Positions 48,379-60,472 of a DNA stretch of 64,000 nt are shown piece by piece (within the stretch, counting starts at the first letter, position 1; the number at the start of each line of letters is the position of its first letter). The stretch comes from Buttiauxella sp. A111 (GTDB lineage: Bacteria; Pseudomonadota; Gammaproteobacteria; Enterobacterales; Enterobacteriaceae). The notes beneath the pieces are model-generated. The model saw only the letters and a list, made by a program, of their open reading frames with translations, searched no databases and had not been told where the DNA came from. The DNA is taken from assembly GCF_014189855.1 (NCBI RefSeq), contig NZ_BJFN01000004.1, positions 248,001 through 312,000 of the forward strand, read 5' to 3'. Both the position numbers and the translations under genes were made by a program.

Positions 48379-49001
48379 ATGTTTATGCCGAAAGCCCGTC
48401 TGCTGTGCCTTGCGCCACTGGCAAGCCTTGTTTTGACCGCTTGTGTAACCCCACAATCTAGCGGTCCAGGCAAAAGTCCTGACTCTCCACAGTGGTTGCA
48501 ACACCAGCAACAAGTGCAAAAAATCACCCAATATCAGACGCGTGGTGCTTTTGCCTATCTTTCTGATAGCCAAAAAGTTTATGCGCGTTATAACTGGCAA
48601 CAAACTTCGCCAGACCGTTATCGTTTATTGCTGACTAACCCATTAGGCAGCACCGAACTCGAGCTCAATGCGCAGCCAGGCGTTGTCCAACTGACTGACC
48701 GCAATGGTAAAAAGTACGTTGCCGATAACGCCGAAGAGATGATTGGGCGCCTGACCGGAATGCCTATTCCGATCAATAGCCTGCGTCAATGGATTCTCGG
48801 CCTGCCAGGCGATGCCACTGACTATAAAATTGATGCCCAGTATCGTCTGAGCGAAGTCAATTACATGCAAGACGGTAAAACCTGGAAAGTGGTTTACAGT
48901 GATTATGATGACAGTGTGAAACCTGCTCTGCCGTCAAACATGGAACTGCGCGAAGGTTCGCAACGTATCAAGCTCAAAATGGATAGCTGGACGGTTAAGT
49001 A

Positions 49002-49002
<1 letters not shown>
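48379..49002 (+). CDS. lolB: Outer membrane lipoprotein receptor LolB
   Basis: LolB accepts lipoproteins from LolA and inserts them in the outer membrane. The 207-aa precursor has a signal peptide with lipobox LTAC (Cys22), so it is itself a lipoprotein. The mature part has the LolB fold with the projecting LNPLGS-like loop ([10 protein letters not shown]). It is divergent from hemA and its stop overlaps the ispE start as TAATG. The order hemA/lolB-ispE-prs equals E. coli. Confidence 0.96.
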
Positions 49003-50941
<1,939 letters not shown>

Positions 50942-50953
50942 TCGAACTCGCAT

Positions 50954-50984
50954 AAAAAACCCGCTGCGGCGGGTTTTTTCTTTT
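50954..50984 (+). terminator. Rho-independent terminator of prs
   Basis: AAACCCGC and GCGGGTTT arms around a TGCG loop, followed by a T-rich tract, 13 bases after the prs stop. Confidence 0.92.
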
Positions 50985-51033
50985 CTATCACCTGCCATTT
51001 TTGACAGATGATGCGCTCACGGATGGAATCAAA

Positions 51034-52707
51034 GTGAAAACCGTATCTTCTTCTGTATTGCCTTTCCGCGCTTTGGTAGACGCTTGTTGGCGTGAGAAAT
51101 ACACCGTATCCCGTTTTAGCCGCGACGTTATTGCCGGGATTACCGTTGGGATTATTGCCATTCCACTGGCGATGGCGTTGGCTATCGGTAGCGGTGTAGC
51201 ACCTCAATATGGCCTGTACACTTCGGCGGTTGCAGGTATTGTGATTGCGCTAAGCGGTGGCTCACGTTTTAGCGTTTCCGGCCCTACTGCCGCCTTTGTG
51301 GTCATCCTCTATCCGGTGGCACAGCAATTTGGCCTTGCCGGTTTGCTTATCGCGACATTAATGTCCGGTCTGTTTCTTATTTTATTTGGGCTGGCACGTT
51401 TTGGCCGCCTGATTGAATATATTCCCCTTTCCGTGACGCTCGGTTTTACCTCCGGGATTGGGATTACTATCGCCACCATGCAGGTAAAAGATTTCTTTGG
51501 CCTCCAGCTTCCCCACGTCCCCGAACATTACCTGAATAAAGTGGCGGCGCTGGCAATGGCGATGCCGACCTTAAATTTCGGCGATGCGGCAATAGGGGTG
51601 GTCACACTCGGCGTGTTAATTCTCTGGCCTCGCCTGGGCATTCGTTTACCAGGTCATTTACCCGCACTTTTAGCTGGTTGCGCTGTTATGGCGATTGTTC
51701 ATGCGATGGGCGCTGATGTAGCAACGATTGGTTCACGCTTCCACTATGTGCTCGCCGATGGCACGCAAGGTAACGGAATTCCGCAGCTGTTACCGCAATT
51801 GATGCTGCCATGGAACATTCCCGACTCAAACTTTACGTTAAGTTGGGACTCCCTGAGTGCCCTGCTTCCGGCGGCATTTTCGATGGCGATGCTCGGTGCC
51901 ATTGAATCGTTGTTATGTGCCGTGGTGTTAGACGGCATGACCGGCACCAAACACAACGCCAACAGCGAACTTATCGGCCAGGGGGTGGGCAATATTATTT
52001 CGCCATTCTTCGGCGGGATAACCGCCACCGCCGCGATTGCCCGTTCAGCCGCCAACGTACGCGCAGGTGCAACCTCCCCGATAGCCGCCGTGATTCATGC
52101 GCTGCTGGTGATTATGGCGTTGTTGGTGTTAGCACCGTTGCTTTCATGGCTACCGCTTTCTGCAATGGCCGCCCTGTTGTTGATGGTCGCATGGAATATG
52201 AGTGAAGCGCATAAAGTGCTGAGCCTGCTGCGCCATGCGCCAAAAGACGACATTATCGTGATGCTTATCTGCATGTCATTGACGGTGTTGTTTGACATGG
52301 TTATCGCCATCAGCGTGGGCATTGTATTAGCCTCGCTGCTGTTTATGCGGCGTATTGCGCGCATGACTCGGCTGGCACCAGTAAACGTCCAGACGCCGGA
52401 AGGTGTGCTGGCTTTGCGCGTAACCGGTCCACTGTTCTTTGCTGCGGCAGAAGGATTATTTAATGACCTCGCCCAACGTATTGAGCAAAACCATCTGATT
52501 ATTTTGCAGTGGGATGCGGTTCCAGTACTTGATGCGGGAGGACTGGATGCGTTTCAACGTTTCGTCGAGAAGCTGCCGGAAGGTTGCGAATTACGGGTGA
52601 CGAATCTTGAATTTCAGCCATTGAAAACCCTTGCACGCGCTGGCGTGAAACCTATTGCAGGCCGCCTTGCTTTCTTCCCGGATATTCACGCAGCACTGGC
52701 TGAGTAA
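51034..52707 (+). CDS. dauA: C4-dicarboxylate/SulP transporter DauA
   Basis: DauA (formerly YchM) takes up succinate and other C4-dicarboxylates aerobically at acidic pH. The 557-aa protein has a SulP membrane core of about 11-14 segments ([29 protein letters not shown]) and a C-terminal STAS domain (about 430-550, [15 protein letters not shown]). The GTG start at 51034 gives a length close to E. coli (559 aa) and is preceded by GGA at eight bases; TTG at 51001 would add 11 residues without a ribosome site. It stands 92 bases after prs. Confidence 0.93.
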   Translation: MKTVSSSVLPFRALVDACWREKYTVSRFSRDVIAGITVGIIAIPLAMALAIGSGVAPQYGLYTSAVAGIVIALSGGSRFSVSGPTAAFVVILYPVAQQFGLAGLLIATLMSGLFLILFGLARFGRLIEYIPLSVTLGFTSGIGITIATMQVKDFFGLQLPHVPEHYLNKVAALAMAMPTLNFGDAAIGVVTLGVLILWPRLGIRLPGHLPALLAGCAVMAIVHAMGADVATIGSRFHYVLADGTQGNGIPQLLPQLMLPWNIPDSNFTLSWDSLSALLPAAFSMAMLGAIESLLCAVVLDGMTGTKHNANSELIGQGVGNIISPFFGGITATAAIARSAANVRAGATSPIAAVIHALLVIMALLVLAPLLSWLPLSAMAALLLMVAWNMSEAHKVLSLLRHAPKDDIIVMLICMSLTVLFDMVIAISVGIVLASLLFMRRIARMTRLAPVNVQTPEGVLALRVTGPLFFAAAEGLFNDLAQRIEQNHLIILQWDAVPVLDAGGLDAFQRFVEKLPEGCELRVTNLEFQPLKTLARAGVKPIAGRLAFFPDIHAALAE

Positions 52708-52716
52708 CATTTGGGC

Positions 52717-52751
52717 CAAAAAAAACGGTTCTCAGAGAACCGTTTTTGTTT
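52717..52751. terminator. Bidirectional terminator between dauA and ychH
   Basis: AAACGGTTCTC and GAGAACCGTTT form an 11-pair stem with AT-rich flanks on both sides: TTTTTG on plus, and T-run on minus. Confidence 0.9.
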
Positions 52752-52762
52752 AATCCCGAGGA

Positions 52763-53041
52763 TTAACTGTGGCGATGATTATCATCACGACGACAACGTT
52801 TATCAAAGTGGCGAACCCACCAGTAACGGTCGCAGACTTGTTCGTGTCCCCCCACGCGCGCACCAGCTAGCCAAAGAACCGCACCAACAAAGATGCTCAG
52901 AACAGCACCGTGGGCGAAGTATTGCGGGAAGTTAAACTGTGGGAGTTGGTTTAAAATGGAGTAACCGACACCACCCACCATGACGACAAGCCCCAACCCC
53001 ATGAAAATATTGCCGAGTAACGAAGCGTTTTTGCGTTTCAT
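52763..53041 (-). CDS. ychH: Stress-induced membrane protein YchH
   Basis: A 92-aa inner-membrane protein with two segments (about 12-30 and 44-64) and a Cys- and Arg-rich C-terminal tail (CDRYWWVRHFDKRCRRDD). It equals E. coli YchH, which is CRP-dependent and induced by cadmium, acid and peroxide. The start MKRKNASLLGN follows GGAGGTGACAT. It converges on dauA and is divergent from pth. Confidence 0.93.
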   Translation of the reverse strand: MKRKNASLLGNIFMGLGLVVMVGGVGYSILNQLPQFNFPQYFAHGAVLSIFVGAVLWLAGARVGGHEQVCDRYWWVRHFDKRCRRDDNHRHS

Positions 53042-53315
53042 ATGTCACCTCCGGGTGTTACTGGGTCGGCGGGGAAAATCCCCATTCCTTGTGTGTAAAG
53101 TATAGACAACACCGCTTCGGATTATGTGCGTCAGCGATCACAATTACGAACGAAGGACTACAAATATTTACAAATAACTCGCTGAATAGCATGCAATTAC
53201 AATGGTTAACCATGGGAACTATTCAATAGTTTGGGTAGCGGCACATTGCCGCTTTGTCATCGTGACATCAGCGCAGTAAACTACGCGGCTCTGGTCTGTT
53301 TTCAGGAAATTAAAC

Positions 53316-53900
53316 GTGAGTATTAAATTAATAGTTGGCCTGGCAAACCCAGGTGCGGAATATGCGGCGACTCGCCATAACGCTGGGGCCTGGTATGTGG
53401 ATCTGCTGGCACAGCGCCATAACCAGTCGCTAAAAGAAGAGAGCAAATTCTTCGGTTACACCGCGCGCATAAACCTTGCAGGTGAAGATGTTCGCCTGTT
53501 AGTGCCAACCACGTTTATGAACCTCAGTGGTAAAGCTGTCGGTGCAATGGCTACCTTTTTCCGTATTGCTCCGGATGAGATCCTCGTCGCCCATGATGAG
53601 TTAGATTTGCCGCCTGGCGTAGCAAAATTCAAACTCGGTGGCGGACACGGTGGCCACAATGGTCTGAAAGATATCATCAGCAAATTAGGCAATAACCCAA
53701 ACTTTCACCGCTTACGTGTCGGAATTGGTCATCCAGGTGATAAAAACAAGGTTGTTGGTTTCGTACTGGGTAAACCACCGCTGAGCGAACAAAAGTTGAT
53801 TGACGGCGCGGTAGACGAAGCAGCACGTTGCACCGAAGTTTGGTTAAAAGAAGGGTTGACCAAAGCGACCAACCGCCTACATGCCTTTAAGGCACAATAA
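53316..53900 (+). CDS. pth: Peptidyl-tRNA hydrolase
   Basis: Pth frees tRNA from peptidyl-tRNA that drops off the ribosome and is essential. The 194-aa protein has the catalytic His20 in ATRHNAGAW, the MNLSGKAV and HDELDLPPG motifs, and the C-terminal lid. The start is GTG at 53316, with CAGGAAA before it. It precedes ychF by 136 bases, as in E. coli. Confidence 0.98.
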   Translation: MSIKLIVGLANPGAEYAATRHNAGAWYVDLLAQRHNQSLKEESKFFGYTARINLAGEDVRLLVPTTFMNLSGKAVGAMATFFRIAPDEILVAHDELDLPPGVAKFKLGGGHGGHNGLKDIISKLGNNPNFHRLRVGIGHPGDKNKVVGFVLGKPPLSEQKLIDGAVDEAARCTEVWLKEGLTKATNRLHAFKAQ

Positions 53901-54036
53901 CGCATGCGCGGCTGTTAGGCAGGATTTCTGCCCCCGTTATATAGCGTTTGGGTGTATAATGGGGAAAGTTACGATCATTTTATCAATGAGATAACATTAA
54001 CTCATTGAATATCAAGTCATTAAGGTGAATTAAACC

Positions 54037-55128
54037 ATGGGATTCAAATGCGGTATCGTCGGCTTGCCGAACGTTGGTAAATCAACCCTGTTCAACGCGC
54101 TCACCAAAGCGGGAATTGAAGCAGCAAACTTCCCGTTCTGTACCATTGAGCCGAACACTGGTGTGGTACCGATGCCGGACCCACGTCTGGATAAACTGGC
54201 CGAAATCGTTAAACCACAACGCATTCTGCCTACAACCATGGAATTCGTTGATATCGCCGGTCTGGTGAAAGGCGCGTCCAAAGGTGAAGGCCTGGGTAAC
54301 CAGTTCCTGACCAACATTCGTGAAACCGAAGCTATCGGCCACGTTGTACGTTGTTTTGAAAACGACAATATCATCCACGTGAATAACAAAGTCGATCCTG
54401 CTGATGATATCGACGTTATCAATACCGAACTGGCGCTTTCTGACCTCGACACCTGCGAACGTGCCATCCACCGCGTGCAGAAACGTGCTAAAGGCGGCGA
54501 TAAAGACGCAAAAGCTGAACTGGCTGCGCTGGAAAAATGTCTGCCACAGCTTGAGAACGCGGGTATGCTGCGCGCCCTGCCTTTGACGGATGAAGATAAA
54601 GCAGCAATCAAATATCTGAGCTTCCTGACGTTAAAACCAACCATGTACATCGCTAACGTCAACGAAGATGGTTATGAGAACAACCCATACCTCGACAAAG
54701 TGCGTGAAATCGCCGCGGCTGAAGGCTCTGTGGTTGTTGCTGTCTGTGCGGCTGTTGAGTCTGACATTGCTGAACTTGACGACGCTGACCGTGACGAATT
54801 TATGGCTGAAATGGGTCTGGAAGAACCGGGTCTGAACCGCGTTATTCGCGCCGGTTATGAGTTGCTGAACCTGCAAACTTACTTTACCGCTGGCGTAAAA
54901 GAAGTGCGTGCCTGGACTATCCCTGTTGGCGCAACAGCCCCACAAGCGGCCGGTAAAATCCACACCGACTTCGAGAAAGGCTTTATCCGCGCTCAGACTA
55001 TCGCGTACGAAGATTTCATCACCTACAAGGGTGAACAAGGCGCGAAAGAAGCCGGCAAAATGCGCGCTGAAGGCAAAGACTACATCGTCAAAGATGGCGA
55101 TGTGATGAACTTCCTGTTCAACGTCTAA
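54037..55128 (+). CDS. ychF: Ribosome-binding ATPase YchF (OLA1 family)
   Basis: YchF is an Obg-related P-loop protein that hydrolyses ATP instead of GTP, binds ribosomes, and lowers the response to oxidative stress. The 363-aa protein has GLPNVGKST (residues 8-16), the switch [16 protein letters not shown], a coiled-coil insertion (about 130-170), and a C-terminal TGS domain (about 280-363) with [16 protein letters not shown]. The family usually has NxxE in place of the GTP-type NKxD, consistent with ATP use; NVNEDG near residue 207 fits. It follows pth. Confidence 0.98.
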   Translation: MGFKCGIVGLPNVGKSTLFNALTKAGIEAANFPFCTIEPNTGVVPMPDPRLDKLAEIVKPQRILPTTMEFVDIAGLVKGASKGEGLGNQFLTNIRETEAIGHVVRCFENDNIIHVNNKVDPADDIDVINTELALSDLDTCERAIHRVQKRAKGGDKDAKAELAALEKCLPQLENAGMLRALPLTDEDKAAIKYLSFLTLKPTMYIANVNEDGYENNPYLDKVREIAAAEGSVVVAVCAAVESDIAELDDADRDEFMAEMGLEEPGLNRVIRAGYELLNLQTYFTAGVKEVRAWTIPVGATAPQAAGKIHTDFEKGFIRAQTIAYEDFITYKGEQGAKEAGKMRAEGKDYIVKDGDVMNFLFNV

Positions 55129-55182
55129 ATCCCTTTCATGCCCACGGTATTTTATACGGTGTGCTGACAGAGTAAATAATTC

Positions 55183-55212
55183 AAAATCCACGCGAAAGCG
55201 TGGATTTTTTTA
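55183..55212 (+). terminator. Rho-independent terminator of ychF
   Basis: AAATCCACGC and GCGTGGATTT pair around GAAA, followed by seven T, 55 bases after the ychF stop. Confidence 0.93.
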
Positions 55213-55213
55213 T

Positions 55214-55601
55214 ATTCTCTTAAGCGCTCCCACAACAGCGCCACGTATACTTTATAAAATCACTTCTATTGGAACAGAATGGCCATTTATGGACAGTTCT
55301 AAAATATAAAAAAACTATTAAGTTCAACATTTAAAATCTGCGAGACACAACGAAAAATAAAATATCACGACATTTAAATGATTTTATTAAGGCGTCGTTA
55401 TCATTGACGCAATAATTAGCCAACCCTATAATCCAGAGCTCACTGAGAAAGCCGTCTTCGTCATGCAATTACAATGCACTAACATTAAAAAAACAATGTG
55501 CCATTAATGTATTCATATAAGCAACAATAAATAACAGTTTATATATTTTAGTTTCCCTTTTGAGCCTTCTTTAATCACTTAAAAAGAGTACGAATAGAAC
55601 A
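55214..55601. other. AT-rich spacer between ychF and the GGDEF gene
   Basis: This stretch of about 390 bases has no gene that I can support and is strongly AT-rich. It must hold the promoter of the GGDEF gene. The left side of the stretch joins the pth-ychF block to DNA that in E. coli lies elsewhere. Confidence 0.55.
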
Positions 55602-57080
55602 ATGGTTGATAAAGAGCTCATTCATCATGACGTTGTGCCGCCTTCAAAGAAGGCGCTCAATATACAAGGGAAACATCACTGGTATCATTCGATTACCGGA
55701 AAAGTGGCAGTTTACTTGATGCTGGGGGTGTTGATTGCCTATGGAGTTGGTTCTGGTGCCGGTTTTTTTGAAGTGAATCGCATTTCTCACGAGCAGTGGT
55801 TTAAGCAGGCTGCTACCAATTCACAAATCACCAGTTATATCATTCGCAATATCTACACTTCCGTTTCCGTTAGATCCAGTAGCGAAGGTCAGGTTGTCGC
55901 CATTGAATCCGAAAGGCCACTATGGGATGACGAGAGCATGATCCAGACGGGTTTTAACCCAGCTGACATTCTCACGTTAGTTTCAACACAAACCCATAAT
56001 CCAACGTGGCTATTGTTTTATGACGATAAAAACGGTTTTTTCGATACTCAGTCAGAAAAAAAAACAACCACGACTGATGATAAAGCGGGCCACTTTGCAT
56101 TAAAAGAGTATTACCGCGGATTTGCCACGCTCAACGGGAAAGATTATTTCGTCGGTTCGATCCCCATCGTTAATTTATCAGGCAAGACCATAGGTGCAGT
56201 GGTCACCAGTATCGGTGAACGTGAAGCACTTTCAGCCACCCATAATCAATTGTTAACACACACCTTGCTAATGTTGATATTGATCCTCGTCGTGACGGTG
56301 GTGGTGGTTAATTGGCTGGTGCGTAATCTCTTTCGCCCGGTTCCCCGCCTTATCCAGGCAGTGAGTTTGATAGCCGATGAAAAAACCGATCAGGTCACCC
56401 CATTCCAGTCTCAAGACGATGAGATAGGTGAACTGGCAAAAGCGATTGAAAAGTTGCGTGTTGCCATGGTTGACCGTGGATATTTGCAGCGCATGCAGGA
56501 GATGGCGCAAAAAATGGAGTACATGGCGCACCATGATTCCCTGACGCAACTGCCCAATAGAGTTGCCTATCGAAACTCCATCGACGAAAGGCTGATCAAA
56601 CTGAGATCCGAAGGGAGTCTCTTTAATCTTTTGTTGATCGATTTAGACCACTTCAAGCCTGTCAATGATACTTATGGGCACATCGTTGGCGATGAACTGC
56701 TCATCGAATCCGCTGCTCGTTTGTCTGCACAACTTGGCGAAGGTGATATGGCCATCCGACTCGGTGGCGACGAATTTGCCATTCTTCAGCAGGTCAATGG
56801 CGACGCAATTTCAGAAGCGCAAGCGCTGGCGGAAAAAGTGTTAGCCGCCCTTAATACGCCCTTTGTATGTAGCGGGCATACCTTTGCCATCAGCAGCAGT
56901 ATCGGGATTTCTTGTGCACCACAGCATGGTCTAACCCGTGAAGATTTGTTCGCCCACGCCGATCTCGCGCTTTACTCCTCTAAAAGCTTCGGCCGCAACT
57001 GCTTCCATTTTTATACTCAAGGCATGGCGATGACGCCATCTCACGACCTTCCCATTATTCCAAATGAGTCACACATATAA
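55602..57080 (+). CDS. Membrane GGDEF protein, probable diguanylate cyclase
   Basis: A 492-aa inner-membrane protein with two membrane segments (about 33-56 and 218-240) around a periplasmic sensor region (57-217), a HAMP linker (241-290) and a C-terminal GGDEF domain (about 310-475). GGDEF itself is intact (RLGGDEFAIL near residue 388), as are DSLTQLPNR and DLDHFKPVND, so it should make cyclic di-GMP. The product-inhibition site RxxD, five residues before GGDEF, reads GEGD and lacks Arg. The ligand is unknown, and I do not recognise an E. coli counterpart at this place. The ribosome site is weak (GAG, distant). No EAL domain follows. Confidence 0.9.
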   Translation: MVDKELIHHDVVPPSKKALNIQGKHHWYHSITGKVAVYLMLGVLIAYGVGSGAGFFEVNRISHEQWFKQAATNSQITSYIIRNIYTSVSVRSSSEGQVVAIESERPLWDDESMIQTGFNPADILTLVSTQTHNPTWLLFYDDKNGFFDTQSEKKTTTTDDKAGHFALKEYYRGFATLNGKDYFVGSIPIVNLSGKTIGAVVTSIGEREALSATHNQLLTHTLLMLILILVVTVVVVNWLVRNLFRPVPRLIQAVSLIADEKTDQVTPFQSQDDEIGELAKAIEKLRVAMVDRGYLQRMQEMAQKMEYMAHHDSLTQLPNRVAYRNSIDERLIKLRSEGSLFNLLLIDLDHFKPVNDTYGHIVGDELLIESAARLSAQLGEGDMAIRLGGDEFAILQQVNGDAISEAQALAEKVLAALNTPFVCSGHTFAISSSIGISCAPQHGLTREDLFAHADLALYSSKSFGRNCFHFYTQGMAMTPSHDLPIIPNESHI

Positions 57081-57110
57081 AAAAGGGAGAAAGATAATTT
57101 TCTCCCTAAA
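57081..57110. terminator. Terminator between the GGDEF gene and the 104-aa gene
   Basis: AGGGAGAAA and TTTTCTCCCT pair closely, just after the GGDEF stop. The T-run (six) follows on the minus strand, so it mainly serves the minus-strand gene at 57125; the plus-strand side has only AAATATA. Confidence 0.7.
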
Positions 57111-57124
57111 TATATCCATATTTA

Positions 57125-57439
57125 TTACATCAATTGCAGAATCATGCAGAAAGACATTCCGCACAAGACACCATATAACAAGTTGTTCTGTGCTGTTTTA
57201 CGCACACGTTTCTGAGAATGGATGGTAGCATCTTCCAATCTTTTACGTACGCTGCGAGAAGCCTGAACATGGTGCGATATTACATCTTTTGAACAATGTC
57301 GGAATCTAGCGATATCATCCCGAATAAACTCATCGACAACACCCTTGTTAGCTTTGAGTTCGCGGACAATTCCTTCCAGCATTTTTTCCATGCCTTTTAC
57401 CCGCAGGACAACATCTTCTTCCATTTCCAGTGGCAACAT
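57125..57439 (-). CDS. Hypothetical 104-aa tail-anchored protein
   Basis: I do not recognise this gene. The 104-aa product has a long charged helical part (about 1-80, with KGMEKMLEGIVRELKANKG) and one membrane segment at the very end (about 86-104, LLYGVLCGMSFCMILQLM), with Lys and Arg just before it. This form resembles DUF883/ElaB-type stationary-phase membrane proteins (helix plus C-terminal segment), but the sequence is not one I can match. The start at 57439 has only a weak ribosome site (GGAT); Met6 is the alternative. It is convergent with the GGDEF gene and lies in AT-rich DNA. Confidence 0.6.
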   Translation of the reverse strand: MLPLEMEEDVVLRVKGMEKMLEGIVRELKANKGVVDEFIRDDIARFRHCSKDVISHHVQASRSVRKRLEDATIHSQKRVRKTAQNNLLYGVLCGMSFCMILQLM

Positions 57440-57737
57440 AATCCAAATCCGTGATTAATAAGAACACTCAGAGATAATTCATTTACCTCACATCCATTGC
57501 ACAATAATAATGTAGTTAAGAAATAACCTAATCAAGCTTATAAACATTAATAAGCCTTAAGTTGAAAAGAATTCAAGTGAATCGGTGTTTAAATGTTCAT
57601 CTGTGAATGATTAATTAATCACGCTCTCCATTTGTTATTTTGTTATTACTCTTGGGCAACAAACGAATGTCTTCCGCACGCCGTTGGCATACGGTTATCC
57701 CCCTGAGCAGCCATGCTAATTCAGTCAGCGTTTAGAA
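57440..57737. other. AT-rich spacer of the junction region
   Basis: About 300 bases without a gene that I can support; it must hold the promoter of the 104-aa gene. No repeat or insertion-sequence end was seen. Confidence 0.5.
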
Positions 57738-57944
57738 TTAGTGACTGAGGGTTACACGCTGTGCCAGGGTAGAAAGACCGCTCTCCGGGAAAGGGCTTTC
57801 CATCGCAAAGTTCCATTCATGCGCGGTACAGATGCCATTACTTCCTCCCTGGTGTTCACATGCCGCAATTCGTTTTGCGGGACCGTTGGCGCAAGCAAGT
57901 AAGAAAGCCACCACAATAACACTGGGAATTATTAACTTAATCAT
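57738..57944 (-). CDS. Small lipoprotein, 68 aa
   Basis: The 68-aa product starts MIKLIIPSVIVVAFLLACAN, a signal peptide with lipobox LLAC (Cys18), so it should be an acylated lipoprotein. Asn at mature position +3 and no Asp at +2 favour the outer membrane by the Lol rule. Two further Cys, in AACEHQGG and GICTAHEW, could form a disulfide. The family is not recognised. It is transcribed toward the 104-aa gene; no ribosome site stands out (the bases before ATG are AAATTTTTGTA). Confidence 0.6.
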   Translation of the reverse strand: MIKLIIPSVIVVAFLLACANGPAKRIAACEHQGGSNGICTAHEWNFAMESPFPESGLSTLAQRVTLSH

Positions 57945-58443
57945 TACAAAAATTTTTCACTGATGGGGGAAAACGGGGAACAGAATGCCTATTCTACGCA
58001 AATAAATTTTAATAAATCATTTAAATTTGATATTAATAGTTGAGGCGCTGACTGCGCTTTGTTGATGATGTACACAATCCCTGCTTAACCTCATCAATTT
58101 TTTAATACTCATTTAACGCACTGATAACACATCGGTGTATTTGTGCGCATTCTAAATTTGAAACAGCGTTTTTAATTCCTTTCAGGCCAAGTTGCCCCTA
58201 TAATATGCGCGATCCCCACTTGAATGGTTTCAGCGCATTGAACTGTCCTACTACACTAAAAAGTCATCAATCTCTTCGACAGGCTGAACCGCAAGCACAC
58301 TTTCCTCTGCACGCTTTATTTCTGTCACCTATCCTTAGTAGCGGGTGGCACTTGAACAATACCAGCATTTGTTTGCGCTCCGGCGCCCGTATCGACCGGA
58401 ACCGAATTTTCACAATCCTTCTCAACTTACAGATAAGACTGTC
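57945..58443. other. pykF upstream region
   Basis: About 500 bases with no gene. The left half (57950-58140) is AT-rich and shows nothing else. The right half has the pykF promoter and Cra site and a long pykF leader of about 230 bases. An open frame that extends pykF upstream (from 58345) has no support. Confidence 0.6.
58199..58234 (+). promoter_or_regulatory. pykF promoter -10 box and candidate Cra (FruR) site
   Basis: A perfect TATAAT lies at 58199-58204. TGAATGGTTTCAGC at 58221-58234 resembles the Cra operator (TGAAWCSNTHHW) and would lie just after the start of transcription, where Cra represses glycolytic genes such as pykF. The -35 box is not clear. Confidence 0.7.
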
Positions 58444-59856
58444 ATGAAAAAGACTAAAATTGTTTGCACCATCGGTCCAAAAACCGAATCCGAAGAAATG
58501 CTGAGCAAAATGCTTGATGCTGGCATGAACGTAATGCGTCTGAACTTCTCCCACGGTGACTACGAAGAACACGGTCAGCGTATCAAGAACCTGCGCAACG
58601 TCATGGCGACTTCAGGTAAAAAAGCAGCAATTCTGCTGGACACCAAAGGTCCTGAAATCCGTACCATCAAACTGGAAGGCGGCAAAGACGTTTCTCTGAA
58701 AGCGGGCCAGACCTTTACTTTCACTACTGACAAAACTGTTGTCGGTAACAGCGATATCGTTGCTGTGACTTACGAAGGTTTCACCAGCGACCTGAACGTG
58801 GGCAACACTGTACTGGTTGACGATGGTCTGATCGGTATGGAAGTTACGGCTATCGAAGGTAAAAACGTTGTTTGTAAAGTACTGAACAACGGCGACCTGG
58901 GTGAGAACAAAGGCGTTAACCTGCCAGGTGTTTCTATCGCTCTGCCAGCTCTGGCTGAAAAAGACAAACAAGATCTGATCTTCGGTTGCGAACAAGGCGT
59001 TGACTTCGTTGCTGCGTCCTTTATTCGTAAACGTTCTGATGTGGTTGAAATCCGCGAGCATTTAAAAGCTCACGGCGGCGAAAACATCCAGATCATCTCT
59101 AAAATCGAAAACCAGGAAGGCCTGAACAACTTCGACGAAATCCTCGAAGCTTCTGATGGCATCATGGTTGCTCGTGGTGACCTGGGCGTTGAAATCCCAG
59201 TTGAAGAAGTTATCTTCGCTCAGAAGATGATGATCGAGAAATGTGTTCGCGCACGTAAAGTTGTTATCACTGCAACTCAGATGCTCGACTCAATGATCAA
59301 AAACCCACGCCCTACTCGCGCAGAAGCGGGTGACGTTGCTAACGCCATCATTGACGGCACCGACGCAGTAATGCTGTCTGGTGAGTCTGCTAAAGGTAAA
59401 TACCCACTGGAAGCTGTGACCATCATGGCAACCATCTGTGAGCGTACTGACCGCGTGATGACCAGCCGTCTGGATAACAACCATGACAGCCGTAAACTGC
59501 GCATCACTGAAGCAGTTTGCCGCGGTGCAGTTGAAACTGCAGAAAATCTGGAAGCTCCAGTCATTGTTGTTGCAACTCAAGGCGGTAAATCAGCTAAAGC
59601 TGTGCGTAAATACTTCCCGAATGCAACCATCCTGGCTCTGACCACCAATGAAGTGACTGCTCGCCAGTTAGTTCTGAGCAAAGGTGTGATTCCTCAGCTG
59701 GTTAAAGAAATCGCTTCTACTGATGATTTCTATCGTCTGGGTAAAGAAGTTGCTTTGGAAAGCGGCCTGGCTCGCAAAGGCGACATCGTAGTGATGGTTT
59801 CTGGTGCTCTGGTACCAAGTGGTACAACCAATACTGCGTCCGTTCACGTACTATAA
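58444..59856 (+). CDS. pykF: Pyruvate kinase I (fructose-1,6-bisphosphate activated)
   Basis: PykF makes pyruvate and ATP from phosphoenolpyruvate and ADP, the last step of glycolysis. The 470-aa protein equals E. coli PykF. It starts [16 protein letters not shown], has the active-site Lys in [17 protein letters not shown], the metal and substrate motif [12 protein letters not shown] and [12 protein letters not shown], and a C-terminal allosteric domain (about 350-470). The start at 58444 follows a long leader. The lpp gene follows, also as in E. coli. Confidence 0.98.
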   Translation: MKKTKIVCTIGPKTESEEMLSKMLDAGMNVMRLNFSHGDYEEHGQRIKNLRNVMATSGKKAAILLDTKGPEIRTIKLEGGKDVSLKAGQTFTFTTDKTVVGNSDIVAVTYEGFTSDLNVGNTVLVDDGLIGMEVTAIEGKNVVCKVLNNGDLGENKGVNLPGVSIALPALAEKDKQDLIFGCEQGVDFVAASFIRKRSDVVEIREHLKAHGGENIQIISKIENQEGLNNFDEILEASDGIMVARGDLGVEIPVEEVIFAQKMMIEKCVRARKVVITATQMLDSMIKNPRPTRAEAGDVANAIIDGTDAVMLSGESAKGKYPLEAVTIMATICERTDRVMTSRLDNNHDSRKLRITEAVCRGAVETAENLEAPVIVVATQGGKSAKAVRKYFPNATILALTTNEVTARQLVLSKGVIPQLVKEIASTDDFYRLGKEVALESGLARKGDIVVMVSGALVPSGTTNTASVHVL

Positions 59857-59882
59857 ATTTACTGCGAACGAATAATTTGCTT

Positions 59883-59910
59883 TAAAAGCGCCTTCGGGCG
59901 CTTTTTTTAT
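59883..59910 (+). terminator. Rho-independent terminator of pykF
   Basis: AAAGCGCC and GGGCGCTTT around TTC, followed by seven T and an A, 27 bases after the pykF stop. Confidence 0.93.
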
Positions 59911-60091
59911 TCGCTTTAATAGCTGTTCCGAACTAAAAATCAAATCGGCCTGATCTATTTAAGTCTCATTTTACTAAGAAGAATCCGATTAAAATCCCCT
60001 GTTTTTTCTATTTTTTTTAGGTTTCACCCTCAGTTCGGTGTTTCTTTGAGCGAACGATCAAATTTAAGTGCATTCCCATCAAAAATTTATT

Positions 60092-60119
60092 CTCAAGATA
60101 AAAAACTTTGTGTAATACT
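60092..60119 (+). promoter_or_regulatory. lpp promoter
   Basis: The region with -10 box AATACT (60114-60119) and the A/T-rich -35 part CTCAAGATAAAAA matches the strong E. coli lpp promoter almost base for base. The leader (GCTACATGGAGATTAACTC and GAGGGTATTAATA) to the ATG is also conserved. Confidence 0.9.
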
Positions 60120-60151
60120 TGTAACGCTACATGGAGATTAACTCAATCTAG

Positions 60152-60400
<249 letters not shown>

Positions 60401-60413
60401 GAGTACTTGTATT

Positions 60414-60445
60414 AAAATGGCGCACATTGTGCGCCATTTTTTTTG
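60414..60445. terminator. Bidirectional terminator between lpp and ldtE
   Basis: AAAATGGCGCAC and GTGCGCCATTTT form a stem of 12 pairs and loop ATT, with T-run on the plus strand and AAAA (T on the minus strand) on the other side. Confidence 0.93.
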
Positions 60446-60472
60446 CCTGAATCTCCCGCACTCAGAACCTCT

